In this document: piece by piece, positions 10,097-17,277 of the stretch
Layout of the letters: each line of letters opens with the position of its first letter
Position numbering within the stretch: position 1 is the first letter of the stretch
Source: an uncultured Bacilli bacterium
Lineage (GTDB): Bacteria > Bacillota_I > Bacilli_A > RF39 > UBA660
Assembly (NCBI GenBank): GCA_947598345.1
Contig: CANQFF010000003.1
Coordinates: 1 to 33,487 of the forward strand
Direction of reading: 5' to 3'
DNA length: 33,487 bases
Notes under the pieces: model-generated
Database searches by the model: none
What the model was told of the DNA's origin: nothing
Seen by the model: the letters and a program-made list of their open reading frames with translations, nothing else
Made by a program: the position numbers and the translations under genes

Positions 10097-10399
10097 CTAT
10101 CTAATTTTTATATAATCTTTATATTTTTTTTCTAATTCTTTAAACAAACTTATCATATTTTCCATTAAAATATTAATTACATCATTGTAATATAATATTC
10201 CAATTTCAAGAAGCCCGTCATCCTCACTATAAACGATTGCTTCACTATCTAACCTTATAATTGCATTCACTGTTGTAGTTGCGATTGATGAAACGGATGC
10301 ACAAACTATATCAAATCCTTCATCCGCATAGTCTGCATGTCCTTTTATCTTGACAAAATTTATAAAATCTTCTTTTTTCTTAACTTCAATAGTTATCAT
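10097..10399 (-). CDS. prp: Ribosomal-processing cysteine protease Prp (YsxB)
   Basis: 100 aa; [28 protein letters not shown]; His/Cys catalytic motif and synteny between rplU and rpmA. Confidence 0.95.
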   Translation of the reverse strand: MITIEVKKKEDFINFVKIKGHADYADEGFDIVCASVSSIATTTVNAIIRLDSEAIVYSEDDGLLEIGILYYNDVINILMENMISLFKELEKKYKDYIKIR

Positions 10400-10400
10400 A

Positions 10401-10703
10401 TTATTTTACCACTATTTTTTTAATTTCAACTTTAGTATATGGTTGACGATGACCTTGTTTTCTACGATAATTTTTCTTTTGATTATATTTGTAAACTATA
10501 ATCTTTTTACCTTTACCATTTTTAACAACTTCACCTTCTACATAAGCATTTGCTAAAGTAGGTGTTCCAGTTATTCCATTAGCCATTAAAACTTTATCAA
10601 ATTTAACTTTTGAACCAGCTTCTGAATCTAACTTTTCAATATAAAGAACTGTACCTTCTTCAACATAGTATTGTTTCCCACCAGTTTCTATAACTGCTTT
10701 CAT
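10401..10703 (-). CDS. rplU: 50S ribosomal protein L21
   Basis: [17 protein letters not shown]...[21 protein letters not shown] at 10703 preceded by AAGGAGGTAAAT. Confidence 0.97.
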   Translation of the reverse strand: MKAVIETGGKQYYVEEGTVLYIEKLDSEAGSKVKFDKVLMANGITGTPTLANAYVEGEVVKNGKGKKIIVYKYNQKKNYRRKQGHRQPYTKVEIKKIVVK

Positions 10704-10724
10704 ATTTACCTCCTTTATAAATCT

Positions 10725-10800
10725 AAGACTCACCATTAAGGTACTTATACAAGTTTTAAAACCTTTTCTGAGTGGTTGTAGAGTGAGGCCCTACACGATT
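10725..10800 (-). ncRNA. L21 leader (ribosomal protein leader) region upstream of rplU
   Basis: Structured, relatively GC-rich 5' UTR (GTGTAGGGCCTCACTCTACAACCACTCAG...TTGTATAAGTACC...AATGGTGAGTCTTA) between a consensus promoter and rplU; the position is that of the Rfam L21_leader in Bacillota. Confidence 0.6.
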
Positions 10801-10803
10801 AAA

Positions 10804-10832
10804 ATAATATCATAAAATATTTATAATGTCAA
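10804..10832 (-). promoter_or_regulatory. Sigma-A promoter of the rplU-prp-rpmA operon (TTGACA-N17-TATTAT)
   Basis: Reverse strand TTGACA 10832-10827 and TATTAT 10809-10804. Confidence 0.7.
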
Positions 10833-11584
10833 ACATTTTTCCTCTTTTCATAATCAAAAATATTCTTTAATAAATATTTTTCAGTTAAATACTTATTATC
10901 AATATAAAAAAGATGTCTATAATCCTTTTTCATTTCATTTACTGATTTTACAGTTTTCACCCTTTTAAACTTTAATTCTTTTAAATATCTTTCTAATAAA
11001 AATTTATTAAACAACTCTGATCTTTCTTTATATAACTTATTTACTTCTATCAATAAAAATATTAAAACTAATGTAATTAAATTATTTATTCTAATAAAAT
11101 AAATAGAAAAAATTATTATGAATATATAAGATATTATAACAGTTAATAACATGCTATTTTTAAAACTAGTAATTTTATTAAAAATAACATTTAATATTTT
11201 TGAACCATCTAATGGATATATTGGAATTAAATTAAACATAATTATAAAATAATTTATAACTATAAAATAATCATATTTAATATATCTTTTAGTTAATATT
11301 AAAAAAAATAATTGAAATAATATTCCCGATATTGATATCAAAAATTCCTCAATTAATGGTCTATTTATTATTTCATTAAATTTAGTAAGACCACCAAAAG
11401 GTAATATTATAATTTTTTCAATATTCCATTTAAATAATTGAGATATAAGTATATGCCCTAGTTCGTGAATTATAATTACAACCATAAAATAACTAATGAA
11501 TTTAAAATAACCCATAAGTGTGAAAACTAAAACACAAATTAAAAAAAGTGGATGAAAATATATTTTATTTAAGATATTCTTCAT
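10829..11584 (-). CDS. spoIVFB: Site-2 protease family M50 (SpoIVFB-like)
   Basis: 251 aa membrane protein with IIHELGHIL (HExxH) and NLIPIYPLDGSKIL; synteny with rplU-prp-rpmA as in Bacillus. Confidence 0.8.
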   Translation of the reverse strand: MKNILNKIYFHPLFLICVLVFTLMGYFKFISYFMVVIIIHELGHILISQLFKWNIEKIIILPFGGLTKFNEIINRPLIEEFLISISGILFQLFFLILTKRYIKYDYFIVINYFIIMFNLIPIYPLDGSKILNVIFNKITSFKNSMLLTVIISYIFIIIFSIYFIRINNLITLVLIFLLIEVNKLYKERSELFNKFLLERYLKELKFKRVKTVKSVNEMKKDYRHLFYIDNKYLTEKYLLKNIFDYEKRKNV

Positions 11585-12095
11585 AATTCAATGTATTTCC
11601 ATCCTTTTTAAATACTAAATATAAATTTTGATCAGCCTCACCTAATAATGTACCTTTTTTTACATAATCATATAACTTAACATTAACATTATTTATATTT
11701 CCATACCACTGATCTATTCCATCTATTCTTTGAATTATAACGGTATTTCCATAATTTTCTTTTTCTCCAATAAAAACTACAATTCCACTCATACTTATTG
11801 GAACTAAGTAATTACTTTCAACACTTAACTTAACGCCATCTAAATATTTTTCTTCTTTCTTATAAGTTAATTTTTCACTAAAAACAGTATCTGTATTTAT
11901 TATGTTATCCAGGATATCAGAATCGCCAATATACTTATTATATAATTTTTTTAATTCTACAAAAGAAATATTTGTTCCGTATACTTTTTTGTAAAAAGTA
12001 TTTTTAAAACTAGTACTTGATTTTATAAGTATTAATATAGTAAGAGTAAATATAACAGATATTAATAATTTAGTAACAAATATACTTTTTTTCAC
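11565..12095 (-). CDS. spoIVFA: M23-like/SpoIVFA-like membrane protein
   Basis: 176 aa; N-terminal TM; SGIVVFIGEKENYGNTVIIQRIDGIDQWYGNINNVNVKLYDYVKKGTLLGEA lysostaphin-like fold; overlaps the spoIVFB start. Confidence 0.75.
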   Translation of the reverse strand: MKKSIFVTKLLISVIFTLTILILIKSSTSFKNTFYKKVYGTNISFVELKKLYNKYIGDSDILDNIINTDTVFSEKLTYKKEEKYLDGVKLSVESNYLVPISMSGIVVFIGEKENYGNTVIIQRIDGIDQWYGNINNVNVKLYDYVKKGTLLGEADQNLYLVFKKDGNTLNYEEYLK

Positions 12096-12117
12096 AATAT
12101 CACCATTAAAATATATG

Positions 12118-12150
12118 AAAAAAAGATATAAAAATGACTCTTTTTATATT
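12118..12150 (-). terminator. Rho-independent terminator downstream of pyk
   Basis: Reverse strand ATATAAAAA..TTTTTATAT hairpin followed by a T run. Confidence 0.55.
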
Positions 12151-13550
12151 CGTTCTATCTTTAAGAAATTAGTTGATTTAACTGGAGCATTATTTGGAAA
12201 TCCACCAGTAATAACTACTAAATCTTCTTCTTTTAATTTCATAAATTCTTTTGCTTTATTAATAGCTTCATTTACTAATTTATCAGTACTTTCATATACT
12301 GGTAAAATAGTTGCATAAACACCAAATCTCAATGACAAACTATGAGCTACCTTCTTTGTTGGACAAGCTGCTAATATAATTGTTTTAGGTCTTAAATTAC
12401 TTATTTTCTTTGCAGTAAATCCAGAAAGTGTTGCAGCTATTATAACTTTTACATCTAACATATTAGATGCATCTACTACACTTCTAGCTATAGTATCTGT
12501 TATATCTGCTTTATAGTCTGGTTTAACTACATTTTCATAATCCAAATATTTCTCTGTATTTTCTACTATTTCTGACATGTATCTTACTGCATCAACAGGA
12601 TACTTACCAGTAGTAGTTTCTCCACTAAGCATAACTGCGTCTGTTCCATCAAATACTGCATTAGCAATATCTGTAACCTCTGCCCTTGTTGGTCGTGCAT
12701 TTTTATACATACTTGCAAGCATTTCAGTTGCTACTATACAAAATTTTCCGGCCTTTCTACATTTTTCGATTAATTGCTTTTGGATTATTGGAAGTTCCTT
12801 CATTGGCACTTCTACACCAAGATCTCCACGAGCTACCATAATACCATCACTATATTCTATAATATCCTCTATATTTGATAATGCTTTATTATTTTCTATT
12901 TTAGAAATTATTTGCATATCACTGTTTTCTTCTTTTAATATTTTTTTAACTTCCAATATATCCTCTTTAGAAGAAACAAATGAAAGTGCGATAAAATCTC
13001 CACTATTTCTACAAGCATATATTATATCTTCTTTATCTGACTCACTTATAAATGGCATATTTAAACTTACACCTGGTACATTAATACCCTTTTTATTACC
13101 TAAAATTCCACCAACTATTATCCTACAAGTAAGTGCTTCTTTATCTTTATCTATAACTAATAATTTCATTAATCCATCTTCAAGTAGTATTATATCATTT
13201 ATATTTATTGCATCTAATGCATCTTTATAATTTACAGTTATGCATTTATTATTACCTATTATATCATCTTTAACAATTTTTATTATTTCTCCATCTTTTA
13301 AAACTATCTCGTTATTCTCAACTATACCCGTTCTAAAATCTGGACCTTTTGTGTCATATAAAATAGATATATTTGTATTAAGCTCATCATTAATTTTATT
13401 CACTAAATCTATAGTTTCTCTTCTTTCATTTAAATCAGCATGTGAAAAATTAATTCTAGCAACATTCATCCCATTAATAACCATAGATTTCATAACATCA
13501 TATTTTCTACTAGCAGGTCCTATACTACATATTATTTTTGTCTTTTTCAT
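12144..13550 (-). CDS. pyk: Pyruvate kinase
   Basis: MKKTKIICSIGPASRKYDVMKSMVINGMNVARINFSH; GIMVARGDLGVEVP; AVFDGTDAVMLSGETTTGKYPVDAV; ATG at 13550 with SD AAGGAGTG. Confidence 0.98.
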   Translation of the reverse strand: MKKTKIICSIGPASRKYDVMKSMVINGMNVARINFSHADLNERRETIDLVNKINDELNTNISILYDTKGPDFRTGIVENNEIVLKDGEIIKIVKDDIIGNNKCITVNYKDALDAININDIILLEDGLMKLLVIDKDKEALTCRIIVGGILGNKKGINVPGVSLNMPFISESDKEDIIYACRNSGDFIALSFVSSKEDILEVKKILKEENSDMQIISKIENNKALSNIEDIIEYSDGIMVARGDLGVEVPMKELPIIQKQLIEKCRKAGKFCIVATEMLASMYKNARPTRAEVTDIANAVFDGTDAVMLSGETTTGKYPVDAVRYMSEIVENTEKYLDYENVVKPDYKADITDTIARSVVDASNMLDVKVIIAATLSGFTAKKISNLRPKTIILAACPTKKVAHSLSLRFGVYATILPVYESTDKLVNEAINKAKEFMKLKEEDLVVITGGFPNNAPVKSTNFLKIERI

Positions 13551-13782
13551 CCAATCACTCCTTTTTAAACTCAAAACAAGAAACATTCTATCATATTATA
13601 ATATTTTAATCAAGTATAAAAATTCCATCTTATTTAAGTTTGCACATTAAAATAGATAAATTATAAGTATTACAATTAGTAAAGCTTGTTTATAACGCAT
13701 AAGTTTTATTACAATTTTTACATAATACTTTATATATTTACTTGTTAACATATTATTATTAAGTAAAATTATGAAATAAGTT

Positions 13783-13818
13783 AAAAAAAATTGAGTAAGA
13801 TAAAATTTTACTCAATTT
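13783..13818 (-). terminator. Rho-independent terminator of the surface-protein gene
   Basis: Reverse strand AATTGAGTAA..TTACTCAATT followed by a T run, overlapping the stop codon. Confidence 0.7.
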
Positions 13819-14461
13819 ATGCCGCAGAACTATAATTTAATACAACATTTCCAAAAGTTACTGTAAATGGTCCATCTGCACGGTTACCACCACTTGCATA
13901 AGTTGCTGTTATAACTATAGCTTCACTAGTTGCTTTATTAAGTGTATGTGGTGAGGTAGAAGCAAATGTCTTTGTAGCTGTTACAGCAGTCTCACTACCT
14001 ACTTTAACAGATAATGAAATAGAACTACAAGCAGATGTTACTAATGCTGCTGTTGCTCCTCCACCAGATGTCGCAGCACAAGATTTTGTTCCAAATGTAA
14101 TTGATTTTAAATATGCCACATATTCACCTGCATTTCTCGCATAAAATGACCATGTAACAGTTTGTCCCGGTTCAGTAAATGATGCAGCCAAACCTGTTGC
14201 TGTCGGATTGCTAGTGTTACTTAATGTAGCATCAGTACCAGTCGCACTACCAGTAACTGTTGGTTTTACTTTCGTACTTACATCAACAGATGTAGATGAT
14301 GTTGAGAAATCAACATTAAATGATGAAGCACTTGGCGTTACATTTGCAGTTGCTGAAATTGTTAATGTACTTGAAAAAGCTGCAAAACCTATTCCCAATC
14401 CTACCACTGCAACAGCTAACGCTACTACCGCTATAACTTTTGAATTATTATTTTTTATCAT
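13817..14461 (-). CDS. Secreted/surface protein with N-terminal signal anchor (TasA/camelysin-type or pseudopilin-like architecture), Ser/Thr/Ala-rich
   Basis: 214 aa; MIKNNNSKVIAVVALAVAVVGLGIGFAAFSSTLTI signal segment, low-complexity S/T/A-rich beta-type ectodomain; SD AGAAGGAG upstream of ATG. Confidence 0.75.
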   Translation of the reverse strand: MIKNNNSKVIAVVALAVAVVGLGIGFAAFSSTLTISATANVTPSASSFNVDFSTSSTSVDVSTKVKPTVTGSATGTDATLSNTSNPTATGLAASFTEPGQTVTWSFYARNAGEYVAYLKSITFGTKSCAATSGGGATAALVTSACSSISLSVKVGSETAVTATKTFASTSPHTLNKATSEAIVITATYASGGNRADGPFTVTFGNVVLNYSSAA

Positions 14462-14506
14462 AATTTTATCACTCCTTCTTATTTCAGTACTTTCTACTGT
14501 AATTCA

Positions 14507-14538
14507 ATTATAGCATGCCCCCCCCCCCAGCTTGTCAA
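14507..14538 (-). promoter_or_regulatory. Putative phase-variable promoter: TTGACA - AGCT(G)11CATGC - TATAAT with extended -10 TGC
   Basis: -35 at 14538-14533; poly-G (poly-C on + strand) 14518-14528; -10 at 14512-14507; spacer 20 nt. Confidence 0.8.
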
Positions 14539-14586
14539 TACAGTAATGTAAATAAGGTGTAAATATAAATTTATTGTATGCAGTGG

Positions 14587-14608
14587 AAAAAAAGAACTAT
14601 TAGTTCTT
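14587..14608 (-). terminator. Rho-independent terminator downstream of pgsA
   Basis: Reverse strand AAGAACT-AAT-AGTTCTT followed by TTTTT. Confidence 0.7.
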
Positions 14609-14615
14609 ACATTGA

Positions 14616-15218
14616 TTATTTATCCATTATTAAATATTTATTTAAAGAATAATATTGTATTCCAGATATAACTGATAAGATAGTAGCAACAAATAATAAT
14701 ACTTCTGCAATTGAAATATTCCATAATTCAAATGGTAAATTATAAAATAATGTCAATACTATACCAACCATAAGAGTTGCAGTTTTAATTTTTCCAGACT
14801 TTATTGCAGCCACAACTTTACCTTTACTAGCAGCTAACATTTTTATTGAGTTAACAACGCTATCTCGAATTATAATTACAACTGGTATAATTGGATGTAT
14901 AAATCCTTGTGCGGCTAATATTATAAGTACGGAATTAACTAAAATTTTATCTGCAATGGCATCTACTAACTTACCAAAATCAGTTACAAGATTATATTTA
15001 CGAGCAATATAACCATCTAAAAAATCTGTTAGTGACGCTATTATAAATAATATTCCAGCTATAATATATTTTAAATCAACAACAATTGATTCGTTAATAA
15101 ACACTTTAGGTATTTCAATTCCAAGCATGGAACTTATATTTCCACTTCCAAGTAAAATAATAATTATTAATATAGAGATAATTATTCTACTTATAGTTAA
15201 TTTATTAGGCAAATTCAT
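14616..15218 (-). CDS. pgsA: CDP-diacylglycerol--glycerol-3-phosphate 3-phosphatidyltransferase
   Basis: MNLPNKLTISRIIISI; LTDFLDGYIARKYNLVTDFGKLVDAIADKIL (CDP-alcohol phosphotransferase motif). Confidence 0.95.
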   Translation of the reverse strand: MNLPNKLTISRIIISILIIIILLGSGNISSMLGIEIPKVFINESIVVDLKYIIAGILFIIASLTDFLDGYIARKYNLVTDFGKLVDAIADKILVNSVLIILAAQGFIHPIIPVVIIIRDSVVNSIKMLAASKGKVVAAIKSGKIKTATLMVGIVLTLFYNLPFELWNISIAEVLLFVATILSVISGIQYYSLNKYLIMDK

Positions 15219-15711
15219 ATGTAATAACTCCCTCACTACTTACTATAGTATCTGAAACTGTTACATCTTCTTTAGTTATAAGTAAAATTATTATATAAAC
15301 AATTATTATTACTACAAGGATTATACCACCAATTATCAATATTCTAGGTATAGGTCTTTGTTGTTTTTTTTCTACTGTATAAGGTGAAGATATTTTTACA
15401 GTTTTTAATTTTTTTTCTTTTTTTCTTCTTTCTCTTTCAGCTTTTTTTATATCATCTATAGATATTTTAGAAGTAAAATCAAATAGATATTCATTAAATT
15501 CTTCTAGCATTTCATCATAATCTAATCCAAGATATTTAGAATAATTCTTTATAAACATCTTTAAATAAAATATATCCTTAAATGCCTCTTTATTGCCATC
15601 TTCAATATTTTCTATTTGTGATGCTCGTAACTTTAAATCTTGAGCCGCTTCTTCTATGGTAATTCCCATAGATTCACGAGTTTCTTTTAATTTTTCTCCT
15701 ATCTCTTTCAT
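15205..15711 (-). CDS. rodZ: RodZ-like helix-turn-helix membrane protein
   Basis: 168 aa; KLKETRESMGITIEEAAQDLKLRASQIENIEDGN HTH, single TM near the C-terminus, next to pgsA. Confidence 0.8.
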   Translation of the reverse strand: MKEIGEKLKETRESMGITIEEAAQDLKLRASQIENIEDGNKEAFKDIFYLKMFIKNYSKYLGLDYDEMLEEFNEYLFDFTSKISIDDIKKAERERRKKEKKLKTVKISSPYTVEKKQQRPIPRILIIGGIILVVIIIVYIIILLITKEDVTVSDTIVSSEGVITYEFA

Positions 15712-15732
15712 AATACCTCAATTCCAAAATAT

Positions 15733-16079
15733 AATATTTTATAAGCCATGTTCTGTTCTCCAAATGGAGTGACAAATATTTATCTACTGTTTCCAGTCCT
15801 CGAATCGGTTCTTATTACCTATCAAGGTTCCCCTACCAAAATTTGGGTTTCTCACTCGCGGGGTTTACCACGTTCCACTTCCACTATTTCTAGTTTCATC
15901 GTCACTTTGGCACTTTTAAACTTAATCTAACCATATCAAAGACTTAGGTTATTTCAGAGCCGTTAGCAAAAGCTACCTAGAGTTATTTTTTCCTCTAGCG
16001 CGAACACTACAATCATCACAGACTGTGTGAGCATGGACTTTCCTCTACATCAAAAAGATGCAGCATTTGTCAAAATATT
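15733..16079 (-). ncRNA. rnpB: RNase P RNA (bacterial)
   Basis: Reverse strand contains AGAGGAAAGTCCATGCTCACAC, GAACGTGGTAAACCCCGCGAGTGAGAAACCCAAATTTTGGTAGGGGAACC and 3' AGAACATGGCTTATAA; terminal AATATTTT/AAAATATT can pair; adjacent to gpsB. Exact ends uncertain. Confidence 0.93.
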
Positions 16080-16407
16080 ATTCTTTTCCATATATTATTT
16101 TTTCAAGTTTTGATATACGCCTTAAAACATCAGCATTAGTGTTGTTAGCGCCATTACCGTCTGATTCAGAAAGAACTTCTAATTTTGTTTTTAAATTTCT
16201 AATTTCTTGTTTTAATTGAATATTATCTTCAATTAATTGTTTTTTTTCTCTTTCTAAATCTCTTATTATACTATTCATTTCATCATAGTCTTTTATGATT
16301 ATATCTAAGTACTTATCTACTTCTTGTGGGCGATACCCTCTTGTATCTATTTTAAAATCTTTTTCTAAAATATCACGACTAGTTAAAACTATACGATCTT
16401 GGTACAT
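16078..16407 (-). CDS. gpsB: Cell division protein GpsB (DivIVA family)
   Basis: MYQDRIVLTSRDILEKDFKIDTRGYRPQEVDKYLDIIIKDYD; ATG at 16407 with SD GAGGTGG (the ORF call starts earlier). Confidence 0.95.
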   Translation of the reverse strand: MYQDRIVLTSRDILEKDFKIDTRGYRPQEVDKYLDIIIKDYDEMNSIIRDLEREKKQLIEDNIQLKQEIRNLKTKLEVLSESDGNGANNTNADVLRRISKLEKIIYGKE

Positions 16408-16435
16408 TTTTTCCACCTCACTCTTATTCGTTCTA

Positions 16436-16464
16436 ATTATCTCAAAAAAAACATGTTTTGTCAA
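16436..16464 (-). promoter_or_regulatory. Sigma-A promoter for gpsB (TTGACA-N17-GATAAT)
   Basis: Reverse strand TTGACA 16464-16459, GATAAT 16441-16436. Confidence 0.65.
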
Positions 16465-16465
16465 T

Positions 16466-16499
16466 AAAAAAAACTACTTACCTTTCACCGTATAAGTAG
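16466..16499 (-). terminator. Rho-independent terminator overlapping the end of a 31-codon ORF
   Basis: Reverse strand CTACTTA-tacggtgaaagg-TAAGTAG followed by T8. Confidence 0.6.
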
Positions 16500-16569
16500 C
16501 TAACTTTATATAGCTTACATCATCTATCATGTTATTAAATACATTTTCTATGTGCGAATTACTATGCAT
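16474..16569 (-). CDS. Possible small ORF, 31 aa (MHSNSHIENVFNNMIDDVSYIKLATYTVKGK)
   Basis: ATG preceded by GAGGTGATAAT SD; stop inside the terminator; not in the supplied ORF track because of its length. Confidence 0.4.
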   Translation of the reverse strand: MHSNSHIENVFNNMIDDVSYIKLATYTVKGK

Positions 16570-16698
16570 ATTATCACCTCATTAAACATATTATCACAAT
16601 AAAAAAATTAGTGTTGGGATTCGACAAAACTAGCTAAAAAATATGCTTTATCAGTAGAAAAAAAATAAATTTTATTGTATAATGATATCGGAGGAAGT

Positions 16699-17277
16699 AT
16701 GAATTACCCAAACGGATTAAAAAAACAGTATAAAAATTCTAGAACTTATAGTAATAGAGGGATGAGTTTAGAACAAGATTTAAACGATACTAACAACTAC
16801 TATTTAAAGTGGAATTTAGCAGTTGTATATAAAAAACCTACACCAATAACAATAAACAAAGTAAATTATAAATCTAGAAAAGATGCAGTTATAACAGAGG
16901 CACATTTCATAACTCCATCTACAACCGATTATAATGGAATTTATAAAGGTAAGTATATTGATTTTGAGGCTAAAGAAACAAAAAGTTTAACTAGTTTTTC
17001 TTTGAACAATATTCATAAACATCAAATACAACATTTAGAGAAAATATACTTACACGGTGGGATAGGATTTATAGTAGTTAGATTTACAAGATTAAATATG
17101 ACTTATCTTCTTTTTATAGAAGAATTATTGGATTTTTTAAAAAATAATAAAAGAGCATCCATTCCTAAATCATATTTTGATGAAAAAGGTTATATTATAA
17201 AAGAGGGATTAAATCCTAGATTAGATTATTTAAAAATTATAGAAAAAAAGGAGTTTGATTATGAAAAAGATTTTTAA
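16699..17277 (+). CDS. recU: Holliday junction resolvase RecU
   Basis: MNYPNGLKKQYKNSRTYSNRGMSLEQDLNDTNNYY; KYIDFEAKETKS; GGAGGAAGT SD before ATG 16699; synteny with ponA and gpsB. Confidence 0.95.
   Translation: MNYPNGLKKQYKNSRTYSNRGMSLEQDLNDTNNYYLKWNLAVVYKKPTPITINKVNYKSRKDAVITEAHFITPSTTDYNGIYKGKYIDFEAKETKSLTSFSLNNIHKHQIQHLEKIYLHGGIGFIVVRFTRLNMTYLLFIEELLDFLKNNKRASIPKSYFDEKGYIIKEGLNPRLDYLKIIEKKEFDYEKDF

Noticed and set aside
12577-13230. 217-aa plus-strand ORF antisense to pyk, plus other long antisense ORFs (13240..13650, 17230..17622, 20930..21265, 23628..23948)
   Set aside because: Mirror ORFs of highly conserved genes in a very AT-rich genome; sequences are low-complexity hydrophobic with no domain signature.
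13620-13782. 160-bp AT-rich intergenic region between pyk and the surface-protein terminator, considered as an ncRNA
   Set aside because: No convincing stable hairpin, promoter pair or conserved motif seen by eye.
14208-14513. Plus-strand ORF opposite the surface-protein gene
   Set aside because: The opposite strand has a good SD, signal segment, promoter and terminator; the antisense ORF has none.
15748-15930. Plus-strand 60-aa ORF
   Set aside because: Lies antisense inside rnpB; no homology or SD support.
16615-16675. TTGGGATTCGACAAAACTAGC resembles the conserved 5' tmRNA motif (GGATTCGAC)
   Set aside because: No tag-peptide ORF, tRNA-like domain or CCA end follows; recU starts within 90 nt, so a complete ssrA cannot fit.
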